Positions 1 to 10,298 of a DNA stretch of 64,000 bases are shown piece after piece. A program made the translations under genes and the position numbers. The stretch is from Rhizorhapis sp. SPR117 (GTDB lineage: Bacteria; Pseudomonadota; Alphaproteobacteria; Sphingomonadales; Sphingomonadaceae). The notes below the pieces were generated by a model. It did no database searches. It was not told the origin of the DNA and saw only the letters and a list, made by a program, of their open reading frames with translations. The stretch is taken from contig NZ_JAKKIE010000003.1 in the NCBI RefSeq assembly GCF_021742065.1, positions 1-64,000 on the forward strand, given 5' to 3'. How positions within the stretch are numbered: the stretch's first letter is position 1; the number at the start of each line of letters is the position of its first letter.

Positions 1-218
1 TCATGCGTTACCTGGACCGGCATTCCCACAGAAACGGCTTCAGCCCCTCCACTTGATCCTACCGGCATCAGCCGGTCAGTCATTCAGGTGACTAGGATGA
101 TATTGTCCTGAAGCATACCGGCCGGTTGAGGTTTTTGTTCGATGCTGTTTTATGCCGTGTATGACCGAACCATTACCGAAATTCCGGGTCCGTATATCAT
201 GCAACATACTGAAAAGGT
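1..218. other. Intergenic edge, no gene seen
   Basis: No convincing reading frame or RNA gene is visible. There is a small inverted repeat near position 60-76 (CCGGC-ATCA-GCCGG) that could be a weak terminator, but it has no T-run. It is the leftmost edge of the window, so a gene could lie just outside. Confidence 0.5.
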
Positions 219-293
219 TGGTGACCCCTACGGGAATCGAACCCGTGTTTCAGCCGTGAAAGGGCCGCGTCCTAACCGCTAGACGAAGGGGCC
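219..293 (-). tRNA. tRNA-Glu (anticodon UUC)
   Basis: The minus strand reads as a complete cloverleaf of about 75 nt with an encoded CCA. The acceptor begins GGCCCCT and pairs with AGGGGTC, the anticodon loop is CTTTCAC (UUC anticodon, decoding Glu), and the T-arm contains GGTTCGATTCCC. It lies about 100 bp beyond the 3' end of recJ, on the same strand, and appears intact. Confidence 0.95.
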
Positions 294-395
294 CCGAAAC
301 AGGGCTGTGCCAGAGCCGACGCCATTAGGGTAGGGGGCGATGCGGGTCAAGCCCGGATAGCGGCCAAATACAAAGATTCTTGCGCCGGCTTCGGT

Positions 396-2168
396 TTACA
401 TCTGATCTGCCCAGGCGGCATCCTCAAGATGGAGTTCGGCGGAGGGGCGCGTACCCCAATCATCAAGCTTTGCACGGCCTGCCATCCACAGGCGACGGTC
501 GCGGGGAGCGCCCAGCAAGGCTTGACCGAGTTCGGATTCGGCGTGGCGGAATGCAACCGTTTTAAGACTGCAACCATCATCCCCAGACACGATGGCGCGG
601 ACATGGCCGTTGCCGACGATATCCGCCTTGATCACCCGTACAGGGCCAGTCGCAATACGCGGTGCTGGCCAGCCCGTGCCATAGGGGCCGCCTTCCTCTA
701 TCGCCTCCAGAAAAGTGGGATTAACGCCTCTTGGCGACAGGATGGCGTCCAGCAACAGCGCCCGTTCACCTCTTGCCCGCGCGACGTCGGCAGACAGGCG
801 TTCGTCGAGAAAATCGGCCAGCGCGTCCATCTGTCCTTCCGCCACCGTTATGCCCGCCGCCATCGCGTGACCCCCACCGGCCACAAGCAAACCATTGTCC
901 TTTGCCGCCAATATTGCCGCGCCCAAATCTACCCCGGTGATCGAACGCCCCGATCCTTTGCCCAAGCCATTCTCGTCAAGCGCAATGACAACGGCGGGGC
1001 GGCCCAGTTTCTCCTTGAGCCGGCCAGCAACAATGCCGATGACGCCAGGATGCCAGTCCTTGCCCGCCATGATGGCGACGGCACGGTTATGCTGGCTGTC
1101 GCTCATTGCTTCGGCCTCTTCCTGAACGTTTGCCTCAATCACCCGGCGTTCGGTATTCAGGGCGTCAAGCTGCGCCGCAATATCACGGGCCTCCCCAGGG
1201 TCCAGCGTGGTTAGCAGGCGAACACCCAGATCGGATTTGCCCACACGTCCGCCCGCATTGATACGCGGTCCAAGCGCGAAGCCCAGATCGGAACAGATCG
1301 GTGCGCGCTGTAGCCTTGACGCTTCGATAAGGGCAGCCATCCCTATATTGCGGCGGTTGGACATGATCTTGAGCCCTTGTGCGACAAAAGCGCGGTTGAG
1401 GCTGCGAAGAGATGCCACGTCCGCAACGGTTCCCAGGGCGACAAGGTCAAGCAGATCGATCAGACGTGGTTCAGGGCGATGTTCAAAATAGCCCCGTCCA
1501 CGCAATTCCCGTATAACAGCCGCGCCCAGCAGAAAAGCGACGCCGACCGCCGCAAGATGTCCATGGGCTGCGCCTGCTTCGCTTTCATCCAGGCGGTTGG
1601 GGTTAACCAGCGCAAAGGCGCGGGGGAGGGCGCTCGCGCATTTATGGTGATCGACCACGATGACATCCACGCCGGCCGCGTGCGCCATGTCCAGCGCTTC
1701 GAATGCCTGCGCGCCGCAATCGACCGTAACGATGAGGGAGGAGCCACCCTGCGCCAGCCGCACCAGGGCTTCGCCGCTTGGTCCATATCCTTCCATCAGG
1801 CGGTCGGGAATATAGGCTGCGGCATCCACGCCAAGATCGCGCAGCAAGCGGATGAGAAGCGCCGCACTGGTCGCTCCGTCAACGTCATAATCGCCGAAAA
1901 TCGTGATGTTCTCACGCGCTTCGACGCCGTCGGCAATCCGGGATGCGGCTTTGTCCATATCCTGAAATATGCTGGGGTCCGGCATGAACGCTCGAATGGT
2001 CGGGTCGCGGTGGGCGGCCATATTCTCCTGCGTACAACCACGCGCCATAAGGATTTGCGTCACCAGATCATTGGGTTGAAAGCCGCTCTCTCTTCCATCC
2101 GCGCCCGCGCCTCTCCATTGCCATGGTTGACCGAGGATGGAGCGGGTTACGTTAAGAGCGTTGGACAT
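396..2168 (-). CDS. recJ: Single-stranded-DNA-specific exonuclease RecJ
   Basis: Encodes 590 aa, full length for RecJ, the 5'-3' single-strand DNA exonuclease of recombination and mismatch repair. It is a DHH-superfamily phosphoesterase: the metal-binding motif DYDVDG lies at about residues 93-98, followed by a DCGAQ motif and the VDHHK (DHH) motif; the glycine-rich GGGHAMAAG (DHHA1 region) follows in the C-terminal half. The first ATG is used; downstream is tRNA-Glu. No truncation or frameshift is seen. Confidence 0.95.
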   Translation of the reverse strand: MSNALNVTRSILGQPWQWRGAGADGRESGFQPNDLVTQILMARGCTQENMAAHRDPTIRAFMPDPSIFQDMDKAASRIADGVEARENITIFGDYDVDGATSAALLIRLLRDLGVDAAAYIPDRLMEGYGPSGEALVRLAQGGSSLIVTVDCGAQAFEALDMAHAAGVDVIVVDHHKCASALPRAFALVNPNRLDESEAGAAHGHLAAVGVAFLLGAAVIRELRGRGYFEHRPEPRLIDLLDLVALGTVADVASLRSLNRAFVAQGLKIMSNRRNIGMAALIEASRLQRAPICSDLGFALGPRINAGGRVGKSDLGVRLLTTLDPGEARDIAAQLDALNTERRVIEANVQEEAEAMSDSQHNRAVAIMAGKDWHPGVIGIVAGRLKEKLGRPAVVIALDENGLGKGSGRSITGVDLGAAILAAKDNGLLVAGGGHAMAAGITVAEGQMDALADFLDERLSADVARARGERALLLDAILSPRGVNPTFLEAIEEGGPYGTGWPAPRIATGPVRVIKADIVGNGHVRAIVSGDDGCSLKTVAFRHAESELGQALLGAPRDRRLWMAGRAKLDDWGTRPSAELHLEDAAWADQM

Positions 2169-2323
2169 GGAGTTCTGTTATCCCGTGCGCCATCAGGGGG
2201 AAAGGCGAAGATGTCACATTTTTTCAAAGAAATTGGTTATGCGTGGTGGGTAAACAGGTTTGAACCTTGATTTGCTTGTAAGCGGGGGTTTTCTTCCTAC
2301 CTTCACCGCACGTCCCAAGGTTT

Positions 2324-3283
2324 ATGTTCAGGAATTCCAGCTCCATGTCATCCATGATTTCCGTTTCCGGCCTGTCCAAAAGCTATGCTTCTGGCACCAG
2401 GGCGCTCGATGCCGTTGATCTGGACATCAGGAAAGGAGAAATATTTGCGTTGCTGGGCGCCAACGGTGCGGGCAAGACGACGTTGATCAGTATCATATGC
2501 GGTCTTGTGACGCCCAGCAGCGGCAGCGTGCTGGTCGATGGCAAGGATATCGTGCGCAATTACAAAGCAGCGCGTGCGAAAATCGGCCTCGTCCCCCAGG
2601 AAATTTCGCTCGATATGTTCGAGGACGTTATCTCTACCGTCAAATTCAGCCGCGGTCTGTTTGGCAAAAGGCCTGACCCCGTTCTTATTGAAAAGGTTCT
2701 GCGTGACCTGACGCTTTGGGACAAACGCCATGCCAAATCGATGGAATTGTCAGGCGGCATGAAACGTCGCCTGATGATAGCCAAGGCTTTGGTGCATGAA
2801 CCCGAAATATTGTTCCTGGACGAACCAACTGCTGGCGTTGATGTCGAGTTACGCCGGGATATGTGGGAACTGGTCCGGCAAATGCGCAAGGAAGGCGTCA
2901 CCATCATCCTGACCACCCATTATATCGATGAGGCAGAGGAGATGGCGGACAGGGTCGGGGTGATCAACAAGGGACGGCTTATTCTGGTTGAGGAAAAAGA
3001 AACGCTCATGAAAAAACTGGGCAGAAAAACGCTCACCGTGCAATTGGCCGATCCTTTGAAGGCAATCCCGCCCGCCCTTGCCGACTGGAACCTGTCGCTG
3101 AGCGAGGATGGCAACACCATCGAATATGTTTTCGATACCAAAGCGGAACGGACAGGGATTTCTGCGCTATTGGGACGCATGGCCGATCTCGGCATCAGCT
3201 ATCGGGACCTGAACACGCAGCAAAGTTCGCTGGAGGATATTTTCGTCGATCTGGTACGCACGCCTATGGAGGCTGCGGCATGA
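2324..3283 (+). CDS. ABC transporter ATP-binding protein, YadG-like
   Basis: The 319-aa ATPase subunit of an ABC-2-type exporter. It shows Walker A (GANGAGKTT), the LSGGMKRR signature, Walker B ([12 protein letters not shown]) and the switch His in LTTHY, all in canonical order. Length and the partner gene resemble the E. coli YadG/YadH pair and NodI-like ATPases; the substrate is not evident. The start could also be at 2345 or 2354 (MISVSGLSK). It overlaps the permease gene by 4 bp (ATGA), so the two are translationally coupled. Confidence 0.9.
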   Translation: MFRNSSSMSSMISVSGLSKSYASGTRALDAVDLDIRKGEIFALLGANGAGKTTLISIICGLVTPSSGSVLVDGKDIVRNYKAARAKIGLVPQEISLDMFEDVISTVKFSRGLFGKRPDPVLIEKVLRDLTLWDKRHAKSMELSGGMKRRLMIAKALVHEPEILFLDEPTAGVDVELRRDMWELVRQMRKEGVTIILTTHYIDEAEEMADRVGVINKGRLILVEEKETLMKKLGRKTLTVQLADPLKAIPPALADWNLSLSEDGNTIEYVFDTKAERTGISALLGRMADLGISYRDLNTQQSSLEDIFVDLVRTPMEAAA

Positions 3284-4050
3284 CAGGATTCAGTGTGCGC
3301 GCCGTCCTGACGATTTACCTGGCGGAGCTGGCGCGGTTCCGGCGCACGATGCTGACCAGTTTATTGACGCCGGTCATTACAACATCACTGTATTTCATTG
3401 TCTTCGGCTCGGCCATCGGATCGCGGATGACCGATATTGGCGGCGTGGCCTACGGTGCATTCATCGTCCCAGGCCTCATCATGCTTTCGATGTTCACGGA
3501 GAGCATTTTTAACGCCAGCTTCGGTATCTTCATGCCCAAATGGACAAAAGCGATTTACGAGCCATTATCCGCGCCGATTTCGCCTTTCGAAATTGTCATG
3601 GCCTATGTCGGCGCAGCGGCAACCAAATCGATATTATTGGGGCTCATCATCTTCGCAACGGCGCACCTGTTCGTTGATGTTCAGGTGGCTCATCCGGTTG
3701 GCATGATCGCGTTCATGGCGCTGATCGCCATCAGTTTCAGCATGTTTGGCTTCATTCTGGGTATATGGGCAAAATCATTCGAACAGTTGCAGGTGATACC
3801 TCTACTCGTCGTCATGCCGATGACATTCCTTGGCGGAGCTTTTTACTCCATCGACATGTTGCCGCCAGCCTGGCGCGTCGTGACCTTGTTCAATCCTGTG
3901 GTCTATCTGATCAGCGGTTTCCGCTGGACTTTTTTCGAGCGGGGCGACGTCAGTATTGGCATCAGCATGGCTTTCGTCATGCTGATGCTCACAATATGCA
4001 TGGCCGCTATTATAATGATTTTTCGGACGGGCTACCGATTGAAAGAATAA
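3280..4050 (+). CDS. ABC-2 type transporter permease, YadH-like
   Basis: The 256-aa integral membrane subunit, exactly the length of E. coli YadH. About six hydrophobic segments are visible, with an ABC-2 family pattern ([15 protein letters not shown] near the N-terminus and a [15 protein letters not shown] loop). It forms the exporter with the ATPase encoded immediately upstream (4-bp overlap). The gene converges on glpX with a 13-bp gap. The cargo cannot be told from the sequence. Confidence 0.9.
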   Translation: MTGFSVRAVLTIYLAELARFRRTMLTSLLTPVITTSLYFIVFGSAIGSRMTDIGGVAYGAFIVPGLIMLSMFTESIFNASFGIFMPKWTKAIYEPLSAPISPFEIVMAYVGAAATKSILLGLIIFATAHLFVDVQVAHPVGMIAFMALIAISFSMFGFILGIWAKSFEQLQVIPLLVVMPMTFLGGAFYSIDMLPPAWRVVTLFNPVVYLISGFRWTFFERGDVSIGISMAFVMLMLTICMAAIIMIFRTGYRLKE

Positions 4051-4063
4051 GGGGTTTTACCGC

Positions 4064-5056
4064 TTATATTCTGTGTTGACCCTTTACCCAGCGGATCGTG
4101 CCGGAGCTTGCGCGCATGACGACGCTTTCGGTCGTCATTGTACCGCCACGCAGGCGCTTGACGCCTTCAAGCAGTGAACCGTCGGTAACACCTGTCGCGG
4201 CGAAGATGCAGTCGCCTTTTGCCAGGTCATTCAACTCATAGATTTTGTCCAGATCCTCGATACCCCATTTACGGGCGCGACTGCGCTCGTCGTCATTGCG
4301 GAACAGCAGGCGCCCCTGGAACTGACCGCCGACGCAACGCAAGGCAGCAGCGGCCAATACCCCCTCGGGCGCACCGCCTGCGCCCATATACATATCGATG
4401 GTCGTGTCCGGATCGGTAGTCGCAATAACGCCAGCGACGTCGCCGTCGGGTATCAACATAATGCCGCACCCAATATCACGCAATTCGGCAATCAGTTTTT
4501 CATGGCGCGGGCGGTCCAGAACGCAGACGATGATCTCGTTCGCATTAACACCCTTTTCCTTGGCTACAGCTTCCACATTTTGCCGGACCGATTTGTTCAG
4601 ATCAATAATGCCGGGGGAATAACCGGGACCAACGGCAAGCTTGTCCATATAGACGTCGGGTGCATTCAGAAGGCAGCCTTCTTCCGCAATTGCCAGCACT
4701 GCCAAAGCATTCGGTCCGGCCTTGGCTGTGATGGTCGTGCCCTCCAACGGGTCGAGCGCTATGTCGATTTTTGGACCTTTTCCCGGCGACGCGCCGACCT
4801 TTTCACCAATATAGAGCATGGGCGCTTCGTCGCGCTCTCCCTCGCCAATGACGACTGTGCCATCAATATCAAGGCCATTGAAAGCTTTGCGCATGGCCTC
4901 TACCGCCGCAGCGTCCGCAGCCTTTTCATCGCCACGGCCGATCAATTTTGAAGCTGCAATTGCGGCGGCTTCGGTGATCCGCACCATTTCAAGGACAAGA
5001 ACGCGGTCAAGAACGTGGCTGGCGCTTACCATTTTAATTCCCTCTAACATCGACAA
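4064..5056 (-). CDS. glpX: Fructose-1,6-bisphosphatase class II
   Basis: Encodes 330 aa, typical for GlpX, which hydrolyses fructose-1,6-bisphosphate to fructose-6-phosphate in gluconeogenesis. Visible family hallmarks are IGEGERDEAPMLYIGE, the metal-site segment DPLEGTT and the GAGGAPEGVLAAAAL segment. The start may be the internal GTG of VSASHVLDRVLVLE nine residues in, where the family usually begins. No operon partner is obvious on the minus strand other than upstream rarD. Confidence 0.95.
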   Translation of the reverse strand: MSMLEGIKMVSASHVLDRVLVLEMVRITEAAAIAASKLIGRGDEKAADAAAVEAMRKAFNGLDIDGTVVIGEGERDEAPMLYIGEKVGASPGKGPKIDIALDPLEGTTITAKAGPNALAVLAIAEEGCLLNAPDVYMDKLAVGPGYSPGIIDLNKSVRQNVEAVAKEKGVNANEIIVCVLDRPRHEKLIAELRDIGCGIMLIPDGDVAGVIATTDPDTTIDMYMGAGGAPEGVLAAAALRCVGGQFQGRLLFRNDDERSRARKWGIEDLDKIYELNDLAKGDCIFAATGVTDGSLLEGVKRLRGGTMTTESVVMRASSGTIRWVKGQHRI

Positions 5057-5143
5057 GTTAAACTCCCGATAGGCGAGGGGTGTTACATTGTCGAGAATGA
5101 CGGACGTGGCGCAGGCGCTTTTTGTCGCATTTCCATCGCTGTA

Positions 5144-6094
5144 TTAGACAGCTGAGATTGCGCGCCGTTCCATCCGCCCCCGTCGAAAGCTGTCTGCCGT
5201 GTACAGGATGAGGCCGGTCCAGATAAGCCCAAAGCTCCATAGCTGACCACGACCGAGTGTTTCGCCAAAGACCAGCACGCCCAGCAGAAATTGCAGCGTC
5301 GGCGCGATATACTGCAGAAGACCAAGCGTTGAATAGGGCATGCGCTTTGCCGCTACTGCAAACAATAATAGCGGCACCGTCGTAATCACGCCTGAAGCGA
5401 CAAGCAAGCTGTTGGTGGTGAGATCCGAAGCTATGCCAAAAGCCCCGATATCGCCAAGCCAGATGAGGTAGAGGACCGAAACGGGCGTCAGGATTAGCGT
5501 TTCGCCTGCCAGCCCCTGCAGGGGCGTGACCGGGGCCATTTTCCGGATGAGACCGTAAAGCGAGAAGGAACAGGCCAATGTCAGACTGATCCATAGCGTG
5601 TCCAATGCAGTGGCCGCCAGAATAGCGACACCCAGCGCGGCAAGTCCCACCGCCGCCCATTGCAACCTGCCATGCCGCTCCTTCAATATCCAGAATCCAA
5701 GAAGCACATTGACGAGCGGGTTGAGAAAATAGCCGAGGCTGGCCGCAATGACATGGCCATTGTTGACGGCCCATATATATCCGAGCCAATTGCAGGCGAT
5801 CAGCCTGGCGGTCGCGCCCAGTATCAACATGGACTGCTTGTTGCGGACCAGTTTGCCGAATTGCCTCAGCGTCCTGCGAAAGGCGAGGATAACGAGCAGA
5901 AGAAAAAATGACCAGATGACCCGGTTAGCGACGATTTCCATTGCCCTGACATGATCCAGCATGCGGAAATAAAGTGGCAGGAAACCCCAGGAAAAATATG
6001 CGGCAAAGCCATATATGATGCCGTTCCGATGAAACCCTGCACTATTGCCGGCCGTATCGTCGGTTGCGGCAGTATTCTGTGATGTTTGATTCAT
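5144..6094 (-). CDS. rarD: EamA-family transporter RarD
   Basis: A 316-aa ten-helix drug/metabolite transporter of the RarD type. The region around GIIYGFAAYFSWGFLPLYF corresponds to the first helix of RarD, followed by a HRVIWSFF-like motif (NRVIWSFF). A longer frame reaches 6220, but its N-terminal 42 residues are not hydrophobic or family-like, so ATG 6094 (MNQTSQN) is preferred. The physiological substrate of RarD proteins is not established. Confidence 0.85.
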   Translation of the reverse strand: MNQTSQNTAATDDTAGNSAGFHRNGIIYGFAAYFSWGFLPLYFRMLDHVRAMEIVANRVIWSFFLLLVILAFRRTLRQFGKLVRNKQSMLILGATARLIACNWLGYIWAVNNGHVIAASLGYFLNPLVNVLLGFWILKERHGRLQWAAVGLAALGVAILAATALDTLWISLTLACSFSLYGLIRKMAPVTPLQGLAGETLILTPVSVLYLIWLGDIGAFGIASDLTTNSLLVASGVITTVPLLLFAVAAKRMPYSTLGLLQYIAPTLQFLLGVLVFGETLGRGQLWSFGLIWTGLILYTADSFRRGRMERRAISAV

Positions 6095-6200
6095 GATAGC
6101 GACTGCCGGATCAAAGGTCATTACGGTCGGGCTCGGCGCTCCAATACACTGAATACGCGTATGAAAGTAGTCGGCCTGAAAGCCGATGTAGGTCCTGACT

Positions 6201-6422
6201 CTAGATAATGCCACCACCAATGAACAGGCGGATGATACCTAGAGCCGCAACGATCAGGCAGAAGTTGCGTCCGGTGTTATACGATGAAAAGCTCCCGACG
6301 ACCGCACCCAGCAAAGCGATGGGAACGATCAACCAGTTGGCCCAGCCCAGAAAGGGTACCACGGTCGGGATCATCAGAAGAAGAGCAGCTATGCCGATGA
6401 TAGAGGCTAATACGCTGAGCAT
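6201..6422 (-). CDS. Small two-helix membrane protein, unknown function
   Basis: Encodes 73 aa with two hydrophobic segments (MLSVLASIIGIAALLLMIP and the NWLIVPIALLGAVVGSF part) and a third weaker one at the C-terminus, so it is probably an inner-membrane protein. The start at 6422 is chosen because it begins the first membrane segment; an upstream start at 6485 would add 21 residues. I do not recognise a named family. It lies upstream of rarD on the same strand. Confidence 0.6.
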   Translation of the reverse strand: MLSVLASIIGIAALLLMIPTVVPFLGWANWLIVPIALLGAVVGSFSSYNTGRNFCLIVAALGIIRLFIGGGII

Positions 6423-6576
6423 CGCACAGGAATGCCTGCAATAGCCGCACACAGCAAGCAGTTTGTACCGGAAAAACCCCGGCATTGTACCAAATTCCCC
6501 CGATTGTGTTTGATTCCTAACGGAAATTTAACGCAATTGCGAGAAGGCTGTTTTTGAACAGAAGGAGCAAATCGGC

Positions 6577-7323
6577 ATGGTTGCCAAGCTATTCACTCTT
6601 ACTGCTGCGGCTCTTGTGCTACCGTTCGCGCTGTCCTCTTGCGGCGGTGACGATGAAGCCGGTGGCAACTTGACTGCATTGGATGAAAGTCTGGCCAATG
6701 CTGACGATCCGGCATTGCGTGGGGCATTGGAAGATCAGATTGTTGTCGACCCGGAATTGGCGGGGCAGTCCAACGCCCATGCCGTGCGACCAGGTGCAAA
6801 GCCCGCGAATGGTGCGATACCGGCTGCTGTCATTGCTACGGAATATCAGGCTCCGGTTGGGGGCAAACTTTATCGCGCGCCCAAGGCGGTCAAGGCAGCG
6901 CCATGTAAAGCATGCGATACGGACAAACCCGTTACATTAGGCGCGCTCGCACGTGAGCAGGGTAATCGCCAGGGAGGCGGATGCGACGCCAAGCTGGAAT
7001 ATGGCATGGCTTGGGCCAATCGCTTGCCAAGCGAATTCCCATTGTATCCCAAGGCCAAGCTGATGGAGGCCGCCGGGGCCGACAGCGATTCTTGCAACTT
7101 GCGTGTCGCAAGCTTTGTCACTGGTCAACCCATGCAAAACGTCATTGATTATTATTACACCAAAGCGCTTAAATCCGGCTTTGACGCCGAACACCAGCTT
7201 CTAAACGGGGAACATGTTCTGGGCGGCGTGCGCCAAAAGGATGATGGCGCCTATTTCATTACCTTCGCCGATCGCAAGGGTGGGGGCACTGCTGTTGATA
7301 TTGTCGCCAATAATGGACGGTGA
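6577..7323 (+). CDS. Predicted lipoprotein, unknown function
   Basis: Encodes 248 aa beginning with a lipoprotein signal: basic N-terminus, hydrophobic stretch and lipobox LSSC with Cys at about residue 22, followed by GGDDE (Asp at +4 rather than +2). A GGAG ribosome-binding site precedes ATG 6577. The mature part carries a CKAC motif and a C-terminal domain with the segment MQNVIDYYYTKALKSGF, reminiscent of periplasmic proteins predicted to bind ligands, but no function can be assigned. The tRNA-Gln gene follows downstream. Confidence 0.8.
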   Translation: MVAKLFTLTAAALVLPFALSSCGGDDEAGGNLTALDESLANADDPALRGALEDQIVVDPELAGQSNAHAVRPGAKPANGAIPAAVIATEYQAPVGGKLYRAPKAVKAAPCKACDTDKPVTLGALAREQGNRQGGGCDAKLEYGMAWANRLPSEFPLYPKAKLMEAAGADSDSCNLRVASFVTGQPMQNVIDYYYTKALKSGFDAEHQLLNGEHVLGGVRQKDDGAYFITFADRKGGGTAVDIVANNGR

Positions 7324-7445
7324 GTTCTAACTTTTTCTGAAATGCCCAGAGGCGGCCTCCGCCATTGACAGCTTGATCGGCGGAGATTATCTGCCCGACC
7401 TCTGCTGTGCACATCGGCAATGCGCTGTTGCAGCCGTGCACATGA

Positions 7446-7519
7446 TGCCCCGTCGTCTAATGGTAAGACAGCGGACTCTGACTCCGCTAATCGAGGTTCG
7501 AATCCTCGCGGGGCATCCA
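7446..7519 (+). tRNA. tRNA-Gln (anticodon CUG)
   Basis: A 74-nt cloverleaf with encoded CCA. The acceptor TGCCCCG pairs with CGGGGCA, the anticodon stem GCGGA/TCCGC encloses loop CTCTGAC (CUG, decoding CAG), and the T-arm contains GAGGTTCGAATCCTC. It sits between the lipoprotein and the SLC13 transporter gene. Confidence 0.95.
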
Positions 7520-7691
7520 TAGAAATTTCTGAAAATTCCTACGAGCGAGGCACTTACCGCAGCGGCTATGGCGCGATTGCGGCCCATTTTCCAATATGTT
7601 GGGGCGTTCTTATTCCTATGATACCCATCCGGTTACTTGCGTTCCTGGCGTGGTCCGATAGGAGGCGTAGAGACGCAATGGGGAGTATTTT

Positions 7692-9509
7692 GTGATATTG
7701 CCGTCACTCCACGCTATTGCCGCGATAGGTATCTCAGGCATTACCTTTTGGCTTTTCGCCAGTGGGCGGATGCGTGTGGAGCTTGTCTCGCTTCTTCTGA
7801 TCGCGGTTCTGGCGGTCGGACTGTATTTTTTCCCGATCAAGGTGAATGGCGCTTATACTGGGTTGGAACTCGCGTTCGGCGGATTTGGTCATGAAGCGCT
7901 GGTCGCTATTTGTTGCCTGATGATATTAGGCCGCGGCCTTGTCGTCACCGGTGCTCTGGAACCTGCGGCCCGGGTCCTGACAAGGCTTTGGCGATTCAGC
8001 AGTTTGCTTGGCCTGCTATTTTCCCTGGTCCTGGGCGGCATGATGAGCATGTTTGTCAACGATACGCCCGTTCTTGTGCTGACAATGCCGATACTTCTTA
8101 ACCTGGCCTTACGAACAGGCGTTCCGGCATCAAAGACGTTGATGCCCATGAACTGCGCCATTCTGATCGGTGGAATGGCCACGACCATTGGCACATCCAC
8201 CAACTTGCTGGTCGTGTCCATTGCCGAAGATCTGGGCCTGCCGCGCTTTGGCATATTTCAGTTCACCGATACGGCGCTTATCGCCGGAGCAGTCGCACTG
8301 CCTTATCTCTGGCTTGTCATGCCGCGCTTGCTGCCGGCACATAGTTCCAGCGACGATCAGCTTTACCGGAAGTTTCACGGAACACTTTTCGTTACTGCGA
8401 CATCGAACCTTGAAGGGCTTTTGCTGGGCGATCTTCGCCGGAAACTGGGGCAGGGCATCAGCATTCTGGGCGTTAGCCGTCAGTATGGATCGATGGACGA
8501 TATTGCTTCGCCGCTGGCAGCCGGGGATATGGTTCAGATTGAAGGGACCAGCGATCAATTGCGCGATGCCAGTCTGGCCATGAATGCACCGCTTTCGCAT
8601 GATGCCATATTGGAAGTTGCGCGCGACGTGGGCGGCCAGGCGGGCGGCGATGAAGTCATTGCCGAATTGGTCGTTGGCGCGGATTCCGCGCTCATAGGGA
8701 AAACGGTCAAGACGGCGCAGATTGCCGATCGCTACGGCGTAGTGGTGATCGGGCTTTATCAGCCGGAACGTACATTGTTTCATGGCAAGTCGCATCCCGA
8801 TGACGAGCGGCTTGAAATCGGCGATGTGCTGTTGGTTCAAGGCACCAATGGTGCCTTGCGGCAACTGCAACTCGGCGAAGGGGCGATGGTTCTGGAAGGC
8901 GCAGCGGAAATGCCGCGCAGTTCCAAAGCCGGTGCGGCCTTGTTGATTTTCGGGGCGGTCATCGTCTTTGCCGCTACCCATCTGGTGCCGATAGCGATTT
9001 CCGCGTTGGCGGGTACTATTGCGATGTTGGCGACGGGATGCGTCAAATTCGATAGCCTTGGCCGCGCCTTAAGTGCGAAAGTCATCGTACTCGTTGCCGC
9101 AAGCATCGCTCTTGGCCGGGTGCTATTGGAAACGGGTGCAGCCGAATGGCTTGGCACGGTATTGGCGTACACATTGCAGCCATTCCCGGCAGCGGGTGTT
9201 CTGGCAGCCGTCATGGCATTTGCCGCCCTGCTCACCAATTTTTCATCCAATACGGCAGCTGCTGCCGTGGGTACGCCGATTGCTGTCAGCCTCGCTAACC
9301 AGATGGGCGTGCCCGCCGAACCGCTGGTGCTTGCGATCCTGTTTGGTTGCAACCTGTGTTATGCAACGCCGATCGCCTATCAGACGAATATCCTGATCAT
9401 GAGTGCAGGCGGATATCAATTTCGCGACTATGTGCGCGCGGGCCTGCCGCTGGTGTTGCTTATGATCTTCACACTGTCATTCCTGCTGGTGGCGAAATAT
9501 AATCTTTAA
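7692..9509 (+). CDS. SLC13-family (DASS-type) anion transporter with RCK_C domains
   Basis: A 605-aa membrane protein with hydrophobic halves flanking a soluble region (about residues 210-400) that holds two TrkA-C/RCK_C-like domains (for example VVGADSALIGKTVKT). The motif GGMATTIGTSTNLLVV is the SNT signature region of SLC13/CitMHS-type symporters, and the C-terminal half has NFSSNTAAAAVGTP. Such proteins carry sulfate, citrate or other anions with sodium or protons; the exact substrate is not evident. The start is a GTG preceded by a GGGGAG site. Confidence 0.85.
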   Translation: MILPSLHAIAAIGISGITFWLFASGRMRVELVSLLLIAVLAVGLYFFPIKVNGAYTGLELAFGGFGHEALVAICCLMILGRGLVVTGALEPAARVLTRLWRFSSLLGLLFSLVLGGMMSMFVNDTPVLVLTMPILLNLALRTGVPASKTLMPMNCAILIGGMATTIGTSTNLLVVSIAEDLGLPRFGIFQFTDTALIAGAVALPYLWLVMPRLLPAHSSSDDQLYRKFHGTLFVTATSNLEGLLLGDLRRKLGQGISILGVSRQYGSMDDIASPLAAGDMVQIEGTSDQLRDASLAMNAPLSHDAILEVARDVGGQAGGDEVIAELVVGADSALIGKTVKTAQIADRYGVVVIGLYQPERTLFHGKSHPDDERLEIGDVLLVQGTNGALRQLQLGEGAMVLEGAAEMPRSSKAGAALLIFGAVIVFAATHLVPIAISALAGTIAMLATGCVKFDSLGRALSAKVIVLVAASIALGRVLLETGAAEWLGTVLAYTLQPFPAAGVLAAVMAFAALLTNFSSNTAAAAVGTPIAVSLANQMGVPAEPLVLAILFGCNLCYATPIAYQTNILIMSAGGYQFRDYVRAGLPLVLLMIFTLSFLLVAKYNL

Positions 9510-9532
9510 AATTCATTTCAGGCTTGATGGGA

Positions 9533-9700
9533 TCAGCCTGCCTTCTTCGCCTTATGTGCACGAAGAAGTGCATCTATCTCAACGATCCTCAAGCGTTCGG
9601 GAGTGCCTTGGGCAAGGCCCTTCAATCGGCATGCGGCCCAAAGGCTGCGGCGCTCCGATTCCAGCGCCTTCAAATAATAATCCGCCATTATGGTCTCCAT
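9533..9700 (-). CDS. Small conserved-looking protein (55 aa), unknown
   Basis: A clean 55-aa minus-strand frame begins METIMADYYLKALES and ends with a basic tail (AHKAKKAG). It could instead start at the second Met (MADYYLKALES). The composition is charged and helical, as expected for a folded or nucleic-acid-associated small protein rather than noise, and it fills the gap between the SLC13 gene and the DUF6481 gene. Function unknown. Confidence 0.55.
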   Translation of the reverse strand: METIMADYYLKALESERRSLWAACRLKGLAQGTPERLRIVEIDALLRAHKAKKAG

Positions 9701-9786
9701 GCCTTGCAGCTACAGCATAGTTGCGGGACGCGATCAGTAGATACAGCAGGCCCCGCCAACGCAGGGGGGTAGCAGGAATCCAGCTA

Positions 9787-10128
9787 TTAACCCCGTGATT
9801 TGCGCTTCTTTCGCGCTGCATATTGCGCATCGCGGGCCAGCTTCTTCTCGGCTTCCGTTGCAACGATGGCGTCTTTGGCAATTTGTGCCGCAGCTTCAGC
9901 TTCAGCAGCTTGAGCCAGCTTGTCCGCCTTGGCTTGCTCCAATGCCTCTTTCCGGGCGCGGGCCTTTTCTGCCTGCGCCGCTTCCCGTTCAATGCGTGCG
10001 GCTTTGCGCTTGGCTAAAACCGCTTCATCGACGGGCGGCTTGGCGCGTAGTTGTTCCAGTGCCCGTTGCCTGGCCTTCTGGGCGAGCGCCACCCTCTCCT
10101 GAAAACCGGGATCCTTGTACGAAGCCAT
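9787..10128 (-). CDS. DUF6481-type small alanine/lysine-rich protein
   Basis: Encodes 113 aa, very rich in Ala, Lys, Arg and Glu, with a long continuous helix or coiled coil. The N-terminal pattern MASYKDPGFQERVALAQKA followed by LRAKPPVDEAVLAKR matches the DUF6481 family common in sphingomonads. The function is unknown; the charged C-terminus (RKKRKSRG) suggests nucleic-acid contact. Overlapping minus-strand frames here are shadows. Confidence 0.75.
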   Translation of the reverse strand: MASYKDPGFQERVALAQKARQRALEQLRAKPPVDEAVLAKRKAARIEREAAQAEKARARKEALEQAKADKLAQAAEAEAAAQIAKDAIVATEAEKKLARDAQYAARKKRKSRG

Positions 10129-10298
10129 AGTGAGTTAAACTTTCTGATCTGGGTAATCGTGACTGCGACTGGCCTATATGCCATGATGCCAGACTGGTAA
10201 GGTCTGGACTTGGTCGCGTCATCATTATTGCCGGATGGATATGCGTGAACATGGTCCAAGCCACGCCAAGCATCCATGCACGGATATAGAGGAACGAA